Shown: positions 32,441 to 41,259 of the stretch, piece after piece
Layout of the letters: every line of letters begins with the position of its first letter
How positions within the stretch are numbered: position 1 is the first letter of the stretch
Assembly (NCBI GenBank): GCA_033762815.1
Contig: JANRLF010000008.1
Location: 186,001-250,000 of the forward strand
Reading direction: 5' to 3'
DNA length: 64,000 nucleotides
Source: JANRLF01 sp033762815
GTDB lineage: Bacteria; Bacteroidota; Bacteroidia; Chitinophagales; CAIOSU01
Notes under the pieces: model-generated
What the model saw: the letters and a program-made list of their open reading frames with translations, nothing else
The model's database searches: none
What the model was told of the DNA's origin: nothing
Position numbers and translations under genes: made by a program

Positions 32441-34036
32441 ATGATAAACAAATCGCATATCATGACGGCAGAACTACAACACCAGGATGATGGAAATGTA
32501 ACTTCAGGACGGCATCTATCCTATTGGCTCGACAGTACTGAGCCTATAGTATATACCCCCTTGGAGCAGGATATAATAGTGGACGTGGCCATCGTGGGAG
32601 GCGGCTTGTCGGGCTTGAGTTGTGCTTATGAATTGACTAAGCGTAACTTGAAAGTGGCGGTTCTGGAAGATGGGTATATAGGTAGTGGCGAAACGGGACG
32701 CACTACCGCACATTTGGTAAATGCACTCGACGACCGCTATTACGATATAGAAAAGAAATTCAATGAAGAGGTGGCCAAACTGGCCGCAGCCAGCCATACC
32801 GCTGCTATTGACTATATTGAACGTACCGTGCAGCAGGAAAATATAGCCTGTGATTTCGAAAGGTTGGACGGTTATTTGTTTTTGCACCCTACCGATGAGG
32901 AAAGTACCTTGAGAAAAGAATTGGATGCTACCCAAAGGGCAGCCATCCCTACGGAATGGGTAGCAAAAATGCCCGGTATTAAGAGTGATATGCAAGCCAT
33001 TCGATTTCCGAGGCAAGCTCAATTCCATGTTATGAAGTACCTGCAAGGGCTTTGTAAAGCGATAGTAGCGAAGGGGGGGCAAATTTTCACCAACACCCAT
33101 GTAAAATCAGTAAAAAAGGAACATGCCGAAACTGCTAATGGAAAAAAGGTAACGGCAAAGCATTTTATTGTGGCTACCAACACACCTGTGAACGATTTAG
33201 TGACTATGCACACCAAACAGGCCCCTTACCGCACCTATGCAATAGGGGCAGCTATTGCTAAAGATAGTATTAAGCGCGCCTTGTGGTGGGACACCGGCGA
33301 TCATGAATCGAAGTGGCCTACTTATCCTTACCATTATGCTAGGTTACAGCCCTATAATGAAACCCACGACCTATTGATTGTGGGTGGCGAAGACCATAAA
33401 ACAGGCCAAGCGGATGAAGAGCAAATCAGTGAAGAACAACGATACCGAAACTTGCAGGCTTGGACACAACGCCATTTCCCCAGCATGGAGAACGTAGTAT
33501 ACCGTTGGTCAGGGCAAGTAATGGAGCCTGCGGATAACTTAGGCTACATAGGCCGAAATCCGGGCGATAACAACATTTACATTGTTACGGGAGATAGCGG
33601 CAACGGGATGACCCATGCCACTATTGCCGCCATGCTTATATCCGATTTGATACAAGAAATAGAAAACCCTTGGGTGAAAATTTATGACCCATCAAGGTCA
33701 GCCATACATGGAGCACGAGAGTTTTTGGAAGAGAACTTGAATGTAGCCAAAAAATACACGGAGCTTTTGACCTCTGGCGATAATATTACACCAGCAAAGC
33801 TGAAGAATGGTGAAGGGGCTATAATCCGCTCGGGGCTAAGCAAGAAAGCTATCTACAAAGACGAAAGGGGGCATTTGCATACTTTCAGTGCGGTGTGCCC
33901 GCATTTGGGCTGCATAGTACATTGGAACCCTGATGAGAAAAGCTTCGACTGCCCATGCCACGGCTCCCGGTTTACCTGTTTTGGGAAAGTAGTAAACGGG
34001 CCCGCCAATACGGATTTAGAAACATTTAAGCAATAG
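32441..34036 (+). CDS. FAD-dependent oxidoreductase with C-terminal Rieske domain
   Basis: A 531-residue cytoplasmic flavoprotein. The DAO-type FAD domain begins with VDVAIVGGGLSGLSCAYELT (about 48-67) and continues to about 430 (YRWSGQVMEPADNLGYIGRN; VTGDSGNGMTHATIAAML). A Rieske 2Fe-2S domain closes the protein (about 440-525) with CPHLGC and CPCHGSRF supplying the two Cys and two His ligands. Such fusions (related to glycine or amino-acid oxidase plus Rieske) are known in many bacteria but the substrate is unresolved. An alternative ATG at 32462 is possible. No partner gene is coupled. Confidence 0.92.
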   Translation: MINKSHIMTAELQHQDDGNVTSGRHLSYWLDSTEPIVYTPLEQDIIVDVAIVGGGLSGLSCAYELTKRNLKVAVLEDGYIGSGETGRTTAHLVNALDDRYYDIEKKFNEEVAKLAAASHTAAIDYIERTVQQENIACDFERLDGYLFLHPTDEESTLRKELDATQRAAIPTEWVAKMPGIKSDMQAIRFPRQAQFHVMKYLQGLCKAIVAKGGQIFTNTHVKSVKKEHAETANGKKVTAKHFIVATNTPVNDLVTMHTKQAPYRTYAIGAAIAKDSIKRALWWDTGDHESKWPTYPYHYARLQPYNETHDLLIVGGEDHKTGQADEEQISEEQRYRNLQAWTQRHFPSMENVVYRWSGQVMEPADNLGYIGRNPGDNNIYIVTGDSGNGMTHATIAAMLISDLIQEIENPWVKIYDPSRSAIHGAREFLEENLNVAKKYTELLTSGDNITPAKLKNGEGAIIRSGLSKKAIYKDERGHLHTFSAVCPHLGCIVHWNPDEKSFDCPCHGSRFTCFGKVVNGPANTDLETFKQ

Positions 34037-34095
34037 AAGAACCGTCCTTGCTTTTGAAGGAGATGAAAATTAGCCTTATCGAATAGCGCTGGTGC

Positions 34096-34293
34096 TTACT
34101 TAGATTTTTTTCCGTTTTCGTACACCACGTGTAACTCCTCTTTGTCCATCGGAGTGACGTTTGTGTCAACGTAAAACAATCTTTTCTTCTGTATCACAGC
34201 CACCTTAGTGCCCAATTCCTTGGACTTGGCTTTTGCGTCGCTCATTGCCTCTTCCAACGACAAGAACTTCTCTTGATAATGTATTTCACTCAT
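34096..34293 (-). CDS. Small hypothetical protein
   Basis: A 65-residue basic soluble protein (MSEIHYQEKFLSLEEAMSDA, ending YENGKKSK) starting at ATG 34293. It begins with a helical acidic/basic half and ends with a beta-like VIQKKRLFYVDTNV segment. There is no signal or membrane segment. Codon use looks ordinary. Function unknown. Confidence 0.55.
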   Translation of the reverse strand: MSEIHYQEKFLSLEEAMSDAKAKSKELGTKVAVIQKKRLFYVDTNVTPMDKEELHVVYENGKKSK

Positions 34294-34438
34294 CGTTACC
34301 TTGTATTAATGGTATTAAACCGCTAAGATAAACCAAAATGCGCCAATGCGCTAGTTTATTTATTCATTACTAAAAAAATACCTGATAAAACCTAGTGTTT
34401 TACTTTAACGTTTCGCTAATTCTAATGTTTGAAAAATG

Positions 34439-34470
34439 GAGGGGAGATATTTAGATATCTCCCCCCTATT
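34439..34470 (-). terminator. Terminator hairpin after the giant T9SS repeat protein
   Basis: GGGGAGATAT-TTAG-ATATCTCCCC is a perfect 10-bp stem with a 4-base loop about 22 bases after the stop of the minus-strand giant gene. The following T run is short and interrupted. Confidence 0.65.
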
Positions 34471-34491
34471 GACAGATAGTAAATACTCGTA

Positions 34492-37400
34492 TTAATGATA
34501 AATGAACAAACGTTTGCTTACGGTTCCCTCAGCGAAGCGTACATTTACCCAATACAGGCCTTCCGCTAGCAATGGCATTGAATATTGCTTACGCAGTATG
34601 CCCCCGTTCCATTGCACTTCCTCCGTAAATACCTGTTGCCCTATCGCATTGACAATGTCGATGATATACTCGCCAGCAGTGTTTCCCGAAAACTCGATAC
34701 TAAACTCCCCATGGTTAGGGTTCGGATAAATGCTTATGGCCATTGCTCCCGGCAAATCTTCAATACCTGTATAAACAAAATGCAGGGTATCCGAAAGGGT
34801 TGAACAACCTTGAGCATTGGTTACCAGCACGGAGTAAACACCATCTTCAGTGGCATTATAACTTTGCCCTATAGCGCCGGGTATTAGCGTATCATTCCTA
34901 TACCATTGGTAGGCATTTGCTTGACTGGCTGTTAGCCTATTGGTATCCACCGTTATCACTGGAATGGCAGGCAAACTATAAATCGTGATGTTGATTGCCG
35001 ATGATGAATCGCTACAACCGAATTGATCGGTAACCACAACCGAATACGCCCCTTCTGTTTCCGCCAAATAGAAAGAATCAGTCACCGTAGGCTGTATAGG
35101 GTTACCATCAACATACCAACTATAGCTTAGGCTGGTATCTGGATTGGCTGTAAGCAACACTGATTCCCTATTGCAAAACTCCGTATTGCCTTGCGCAACA
35201 AAATTAGGATTTGGCAGAGGATATACAGTGACTGCCACTGCCTGTGCAATACTCGAACAGGCATTGGTATCGGTAACAATAACCGAATAATTGCCAGTGC
35301 TGTTTACCAATAGCATGCTATCATTGGCCCCTAGCAAAGTGTCGCCATCCAATGTCCATAGATAGGTGTAGTTGCTATCAGAAATGGCATTTAATTCTAC
35401 CTCGCCTCCCTGACAGAAGCTGGTAGCTCCTCCAGCAGCTAAACTGACTGTAGGCACGGGCTTAACCGTAATGGATATGACCGAAGTCCTATCAGGGCAA
35501 CTATTGTCATCGATAACCGCCACGTCATAATCTCCGGACTGATACACCATCAAATACTCCAAAGTATCATTGGGCAATAACTGGTTATTGTAATACCATT
35601 GGTACTCCCAATCAACATTGGCGTTAACGATAAACAATTGGGCCGAATCGCCATCGCAGAAGGTGGTGGGGGTCAAGCTCAAGAGCAAAGGCATTGCTGC
35701 GGGATAGACTGTTACGGGTATTACTGATGAAGTGGCTACGCAACCTGCATTGGCAAAAACGTCTACGGAATAGTTGCCCGATTGGGTGGCAAAGTACACC
35801 GAATCGGTGGCACCCGTTATGTAATTGCCATTCAATCGCCATCTATAGGTCCAGCCTCCTTGGGTACCCGCTACCAATTGTACCGAATCGCCGCTGCAGA
35901 AGGTAGTCGCCCCCAAAGCACTAATAGTTGCAGTAGGCGGATTGTCTATCAATACCGTAATGGTTGCGGTGGTAGCAGTACAGTTGAAGGTATTGGTCAC
36001 CTCCACATTATAAAGCCCCGGCACTGAAGTAGTATAGGTAGTATCATTCACCCCCAATGGGAAACCGTCCTTTTGCCACTCGTACACCAAACCAGTATGG
36101 CTTTGGCCACCATTTACAATCATCACTACCGAATCACCGGTACATACGGCAACAGGCCCTACGGAACTTATCAATGCAGGTGGTGAAGGATTGGCTGAAA
36201 TGGGCAATATGTCCGATGTATCAATACAGCCATTGCTATCGGTAACGATAACGTGGTAATTACCCCCCAAACCAGTTACATAACTGCTGTCATATGTGCC
36301 CGTGAAAGCTCCATCCTTATACCATTGGTAAACTGCGCCGGGAGTAGTCACGGCATTAAGCGTAAGGGTATTGCCCAAGCAAAAGGTACTGTCAGCAGAA
36401 TAGGCCACGGCAATGGGCAATGGCCATACCGTAACAACAACCGGAATAGAACTGGAATTGCAACCTATGCTGTTCTCGATTTCTACAGTGTAAACGCCCG
36501 AAGTATCCGCTTGAAGGGTATTGCCCACCACATTCAAGCGATTGCCATTTTCGAACCACTGATAACTATTGCCGACTGCAGAAGGAACGCTGAGTGCAAC
36601 GTTGCCCCCTTGGCAGAAAGCCAAAGGCCCTGAGGCGGTAACCGTACTGGATGGGCTCGCCAAAACAGAAATGCCAATGCTATTGGAAGTACCAAGACAT
36701 TGGTTACTATTCCGTACTTCCACATAATAGGAACCCGCTGAATCAACAGTCAAAGTATTGGCCGTTGCACCAGCAATCAGGTTGCCATTATGATACCACC
36801 TCAGCGTTAAGGCACCTTGGTATTGGGCACTAAGGGTAACCGAATCGCCGCTACAGAAAGTAGTGTTGCCGCTTGCGCTAAGCGTAACCGTTGGTAAGGT
36901 ATCTACTGTAACTGATATGGTATTGGAAGTGTCGGAACAACTGCCCACCGCAGTAACAATGACCCTATAACTTCCAGGAGCGCCAACACTGATATTGGTA
37001 TTGCTCCCCAAATAACTGGCCCCATTGTACCATGCATAGCTCAAATTGGTACCTGTAGCGGTGGCTTCCAGTAGCACACTAGCCCCTTGGCAGAATCTAG
37101 TAGGTCCTTGTGCGGAAATAGCAACGGTAGGTGATTGTGAAACAACAACAGTAACCGTACCAGCATTGGACGGACAGTTGTTGCTATTGTTCACCGTTAA
37201 ACCATAAGTGCCTGCCTGATAAGCTACCAAACTATCCTTAGTGCCGGCATTGTTGCCATTAAATGTCCATTGGTATGTTAAGCCTGCACCTTGTGGTGCT
37301 TTTAGTACCACCGAATCGCCCTGACAGAAAGATAGTGGCCGTGCATGGCTGATAGACGCTGGAGCCGCCGGCAATACGGTTACACTTACTGGATTCGATT

Positions 37401-39813
37401 CTTTGAAGCAGTTGCCGTTGGAATACACCACCACCGTATAATTGCCGCTAGCTGAGGCGGTATAGGAATTGCCGTTGGCAAATCCAATAACGTTTCCATC
37501 AAGTTTCCATTGATAGCTTAAGCCATTGCCGGTATTGGCATTCAGCACCACGCTGCCCCCCGCACAAAACGAAGTTGGCCCCGTTGCCGTAATATTGGCT
37601 GATGGCGGCAAGTTTACGGTAACAGCCGTAGCAGATGAAGTTGCCGTGCAACCATTGGCATCAGTAACCGAAAGACTATAACTACCATTTTGAGTGAGCA
37701 ATATGCTATTGCTAGTGTTTCCTGTAGCTATTCCACTATTTAACCAACTATATGTCAGCCCTGTACTGGATGCCGTGAAACGCACCGAATCGCCTTGGCA
37801 AAAAGTGGTGGGCCCCGATGCCGTATAAGCAGCAGAAGGTAAAGGATATAAACTGACACTGATAGCATTGGAGGTAGCAGTACAACCACTAGTATTAGTT
37901 ACCACAACGGTAAAGCTGGCTGCATAACTGGCCGTGTAAGTACGCTGCGACGCCCCTACGATAAACTGACCGTTACTGTACCATTGATAGCTAAGACCAG
38001 AGCCACTATTGGCAGTCAAATCCACGGCCGCACCTGGGCAAAAGCTGGTAGGCCCGCCCGCAGTGATACTGGCGGTGGGTGCAGTGGCATTTACCACCGT
38101 AAACGAAGGCGATGTACTTCCACAGCTTCCACCATTGGTAACGCGCACCGTATAATCGCCAGTAAGGGTTGCTGAATAGCTAGAACCTACGGCACCACCA
38201 ATGGGGGTATTATTGCGGTACCACTGATAGTTAAGCCCAGAGCTGCTGGCATTGGCAGTCAACAACGTGCTTCCACCCGGGCAAAGATTGCTGTTGCCGC
38301 TAATACTAACCGTTGGCGAAGCAATCACCTGCACCTGTATTTGGTTGGAAGTGCCCGGGCAATTGTTGCCGTCCCTGACTATCACGGTATAAAAACCTGC
38401 ATCGCGCACGTAAATCGATTGCGTGGTACCTACAACGGTAACACCACGTACCCAAGTGTAAGAACTGAAACTGCCGCTTGCGGTCAATTGCACACTGTCG
38501 CCCAAACAAAGGGTCGTATTGCCGTTGGCAGTAGCGGTAACGGTCGGGGTGGTGGTACATGGGTCAATAAACAATACCGTAGTAAATACCGGCCCCCAGT
38601 TACCATTCACGTCTTTTACCCTAGCACTTAACTTATGAAAGCCAGTACTAAGTGTTGAGCTTAAGGCCGCTTGTGTAGCTGTTTCAAGGGCATTATTGAA
38701 ATTACCATCGAAAGCAAACATTACATTGGCATTACCTTGTCCTGGGTCGGTATCGAAGAAATACTCACCCAATACCACTTTGATATCCCTTGGAACCAAG
38801 ATATTCTCTACGCTAATGATGGTAGTAAACAGTGGACCCCAATTGCCCAAGGCATCTTTGGCCCGTACATTGAATTTATGCCTACCTAAGGTGCTGGGAG
38901 TTGCCAAACCACCGTTATCCATCAACTTTTCAATGGCATCGTTGAAGTTGCCATCAAAAGCAATAAGGGGTGTGCCATTGCCCTGGCCTGGGTCATTGCC
39001 AAAAAAGCACTCCCCCGCCATGACCCTAATGCTTCGGGCCACAAATGGATTTTCAGTAAAAATGACGGTAGTAAACAAAGGCCCCCAATTACCCAATGGG
39101 TCGCGGACCCTTACGTTGAACTTGTGCCTGCCCAAGGAAGGGGCGGCTATGGCGCTGGTATTTATTACTGTTTCGATAGCCTCATCAAAAGCCCCATCGA
39201 ATGCAATCAAAGCCGTACCGTTGCCTTGTCCTGGGTCGGTATCGAAGAAACACTCCCCTGCTATAACGCGCACACTCCTTACCACCAAGGGGTTTTCTAC
39301 ATTTACCACGGTGGCAAACACAGGGCCCCAGTTACCATTTATATCCTTTACCCTCACATTTAACTTGTGTTTTCCCAAGCTTGGCGCATTCACTGATGAA
39401 GCAAGTGCAGTTTCCAGGGCGGCATTGAAGTTGCCATCAAAAGCGACCATGGCAGTGCCATTCCCTTGCCCAGGGTCGTTGTCCCAAAAGTATTCGGCCA
39501 TGTTAACACTTATCTGCCTAGTACTTCGTTGGGTTTCAACGCTGATGACCGTAGTAAACACTGGCCCCCAACTGCCCCTAAAATCCTTCACCCTTACACC
39601 TATTTTGTGAAAGCCACTGCTTACTGAAATCCCATTCCTGATTAGCCCCTCCAACACGTTGTTGAAGTTGCCATCGGCAGCCTGAACGGCAATACCATTA
39701 CCTTGACCGGGATCGGTATCTATAAAGTATTCCGCCGCCACTACTTGTGCCCTTAACTGAGCGCAAGCCAGCAATAGCAGGAATACCGCTATGATTTTTT
39801 GTATCGTTTTCAT
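34492..39813 (-). CDS. Giant secreted repeat protein with T9SS sorting domain
   Basis: A 1773-residue extracellular protein with signal MKTIQKIIAVFLLLLACAQL then RAQ (ATG 39813). Residues about 25-420 hold five repeats of about 78 residues, each beginning (A/G)E(Y/C)F-D-DPGQGN and ending with GNWGPVFTTV-like text. Residues about 430-1690 hold fifteen Ig/PKD-like units of about 80-84 residues, each opening with an FC-G-SV-L motif (SFCQGDSVVLKA, TFCSGDSVQLVA) with a second Cys about 65 residues later, plus a sixteenth degenerate unit. The last 80 residues are a type A T9SS domain (ISIYPNPNHGEFSIEFSG, LLAEGLYWVNVRF). It is probably an adhesin or surface filament. A secreted beta-helix gene lies 53 bases upstream. 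Confidence 0.88.
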   Translation of the reverse strand: MKTIQKIIAVFLLLLACAQLRAQVVAAEYFIDTDPGQGNGIAVQAADGNFNNVLEGLIRNGISVSSGFHKIGVRVKDFRGSWGPVFTTVISVETQRSTRQISVNMAEYFWDNDPGQGNGTAMVAFDGNFNAALETALASSVNAPSLGKHKLNVRVKDINGNWGPVFATVVNVENPLVVRSVRVIAGECFFDTDPGQGNGTALIAFDGAFDEAIETVINTSAIAAPSLGRHKFNVRVRDPLGNWGPLFTTVIFTENPFVARSIRVMAGECFFGNDPGQGNGTPLIAFDGNFNDAIEKLMDNGGLATPSTLGRHKFNVRAKDALGNWGPLFTTIISVENILVPRDIKVVLGEYFFDTDPGQGNANVMFAFDGNFNNALETATQAALSSTLSTGFHKLSARVKDVNGNWGPVFTTVLFIDPCTTTPTVTATANGNTTLCLGDSVQLTASGSFSSYTWVRGVTVVGTTQSIYVRDAGFYTVIVRDGNNCPGTSNQIQVQVIASPTVSISGNSNLCPGGSTLLTANASSSGLNYQWYRNNTPIGGAVGSSYSATLTGDYTVRVTNGGSCGSTSPSFTVVNATAPTASITAGGPTSFCPGAAVDLTANSGSGLSYQWYSNGQFIVGASQRTYTASYAASFTVVVTNTSGCTATSNAISVSLYPLPSAAYTASGPTTFCQGDSVRFTASSTGLTYSWLNSGIATGNTSNSILLTQNGSYSLSVTDANGCTATSSATAVTVNLPPSANITATGPTSFCAGGSVVLNANTGNGLSYQWKLDGNVIGFANGNSYTASASGNYTVVVYSNGNCFKESNPVSVTVLPAAPASISHARPLSFCQGDSVVLKAPQGAGLTYQWTFNGNNAGTKDSLVAYQAGTYGLTVNNSNNCPSNAGTVTVVVSQSPTVAISAQGPTRFCQGASVLLEATATGTNLSYAWYNGASYLGSNTNISVGAPGSYRVIVTAVGSCSDTSNTISVTVDTLPTVTLSASGNTTFCSGDSVTLSAQYQGALTLRWYHNGNLIAGATANTLTVDSAGSYYVEVRNSNQCLGTSNSIGISVLASPSSTVTASGPLAFCQGGNVALSVPSAVGNSYQWFENGNRLNVVGNTLQADTSGVYTVEIENSIGCNSSSIPVVVTVWPLPIAVAYSADSTFCLGNTLTLNAVTTPGAVYQWYKDGAFTGTYDSSYVTGLGGNYHVIVTDSNGCIDTSDILPISANPSPPALISSVGPVAVCTGDSVVMIVNGGQSHTGLVYEWQKDGFPLGVNDTTYTTSVPGLYNVEVTNTFNCTATTATITVLIDNPPTATISALGATTFCSGDSVQLVAGTQGGWTYRWRLNGNYITGATDSVYFATQSGNYSVDVFANAGCVATSSVIPVTVYPAAMPLLLSLTPTTFCDGDSAQLFIVNANVDWEYQWYYNNQLLPNDTLEYLMVYQSGDYDVAVIDDNSCPDRTSVISITVKPVPTVSLAAGGATSFCQGGEVELNAISDSNYTYLWTLDGDTLLGANDSMLLVNSTGNYSVIVTDTNACSSIAQAVAVTVYPLPNPNFVAQGNTEFCNRESVLLTANPDTSLSYSWYVDGNPIQPTVTDSFYLAETEGAYSVVVTDQFGCSDSSSAINITIYSLPAIPVITVDTNRLTASQANAYQWYRNDTLIPGAIGQSYNATEDGVYSVLVTNAQGCSTLSDTLHFVYTGIEDLPGAMAISIYPNPNHGEFSIEFSGNTAGEYIIDIVNAIGQQVFTEEVQWNGGILRKQYSMPLLAEGLYWVNVRFAEGTVSKRLFIYH

Positions 39814-39866
39814 GTTTTGACCATTTAAGTAAGACAATAGATGTAGCGTTTCTCCTTCAGCAGATA

Positions 39867-41111
39867 CTATCTGTCAAAAGAGTCCGCTTTGATACCTATT
39901 GTATTTCCTATGGTCACACGGCGAGGGGCATTCAAGAAATAAACCCTTGCTGCTCCAGTATAGAAGGGGTGGAAATTGTCCAAAGTGAAAGAACCGCCAT
40001 AAGCCCCGGCATCGTTCCTGGTCAAGTTAATATCGTAGTAAGACGAATCGGCATCGCCAGCATTGATTGGGTCAGAACCAGCCAATAAGCGGCCATCGGC
40101 ATCCAAGTTAATCGTTGCGGTCAAGTTGTTCGTACCGTCATTGATAAGACTTCCACCCAAGTTTCCAGTATTTGTATAGTTGAAGCTAACACCTCCAAAA
40201 CCATACAATGGATTGGAGAAAGTGGGAGCTTTAAGAACATTGTTTTTTATAACATACAATGCGTTGGTAACCGAAGGCGTGTAAATGCCATAAGTAATAC
40301 CTATAGTGTTCAAGGAGGTAATGGTATTGTTTACAATAGTATTGGTACCAGTGGAAGAGCTTTTAGCATTAGAAACATAAATACCATGGGCAGTGCTTCC
40401 ATAGCTTGGTATATGGGTAATATAGTTGTTCATGAAAGAAAAATACTGGCTGCTGCTGGTCCAATAAATCCCAGCGGAAGTATAACAGCAGTAAAAGTCA
40501 GTACCCACGTATATTTTGTTTCCGATTATCAATAAAGTATCGTTGCTAGGATTTGCATCCGTATTAACCGTTATTACAGGCGTGTAAGGCAAGCTATCGC
40601 AGTCAATGATATTGCCTATTACTTTTCCATAGCGATAAGTAACAGTACCTTTAATTTCAGAGGAAATGAGGTTGATATCCCAGTTATCGTAATCAAAAGC
40701 CACATTCCCGTTCAAAAAAGTGCAGTTAACAATATTTACCTTGCACCGGGTACCTACCGGGCTGGTGGTGTTGCCACTGATATTGCCCACAAGATTGCGC
40801 ATGCCGATAAAAGTTACTTCGCGACCTGCTGCGGCATTGATGGTAATCGTACCTTGAATGGTGAATTGCTGGCCTTCTACCCCGCTGATAAACTGTAAAC
40901 TTTTGCTGATGGTAAGATTTTCCACATAAGGCGAGTTGCCTGATTGAGGGGTGATGATAATGCGGTCGCCATTAGTAGCGGCGTTATAAGCATCTGTTAT
41001 GGAAGCATAAGCACCTCCGGTACCGTTTTGCGCCACTGCCAAGTCAGCAGCGTTGGCTTGCAGGCTAAATAGTACAATAGCAAATAAGCAAATGGTTTTT
41101 AAGGTTTTCAT
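39867..41111 (-). CDS. Secreted right-handed parallel beta-helix protein
   Basis: A 414-residue exported protein (signal MKTLKTICLFAIVLFSLQAN then A; ATG 41111, with another ATG at 41117). The opening AVAQNGTGGAYASITDAYNA and DRIIITPQSGNSPYVENLTI are typical of pectate-lyase-like parallel beta-helices, followed by strand rungs (VNIVNCTFLNGNVAF, TGTNTIVNNTITSL, ALYVIKNNVLK) and GSDPINAGDADS. No catalytic set is evident and no T9SS domain is seen at the end (GIKADSFDR). It is 53 bases upstream of the giant repeat protein on the same strand; a shared transcript is likely, suggesting a two-component surface system. Confidence 0.78.
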   Translation of the reverse strand: MKTLKTICLFAIVLFSLQANAADLAVAQNGTGGAYASITDAYNAATNGDRIIITPQSGNSPYVENLTISKSLQFISGVEGQQFTIQGTITINAAAGREVTFIGMRNLVGNISGNTTSPVGTRCKVNIVNCTFLNGNVAFDYDNWDINLISSEIKGTVTYRYGKVIGNIIDCDSLPYTPVITVNTDANPSNDTLLIIGNKIYVGTDFYCCYTSAGIYWTSSSQYFSFMNNYITHIPSYGSTAHGIYVSNAKSSSTGTNTIVNNTITSLNTIGITYGIYTPSVTNALYVIKNNVLKAPTFSNPLYGFGGVSFNYTNTGNLGGSLINDGTNNLTATINLDADGRLLAGSDPINAGDADSSYYDINLTRNDAGAYGGSFTLDNFHPFYTGAARVYFLNAPRRVTIGNTIGIKADSFDR

Positions 41112-41259
41112 GAGCATAAGGTTTTTTTGGGACAGTTAGTTGGTTGTTATTGTTTTCGCTGCCAAAATACATAGTATTTATTCCTTACGCGTGACCAAAA
41201 GTGCCGAATTCTTACTCAAAAGATGATTATGTAAATGGCTTGTGGAACACTTATTTATA

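Noticed and set aside
38696..39610. Long plus-strand frame of 304 codons opposite the giant repeat gene
   Set aside because: It lies antisense to the DPGQGN repeats and its own periodic text is the reverse of those repeats. It has no signal, family motif or leader.
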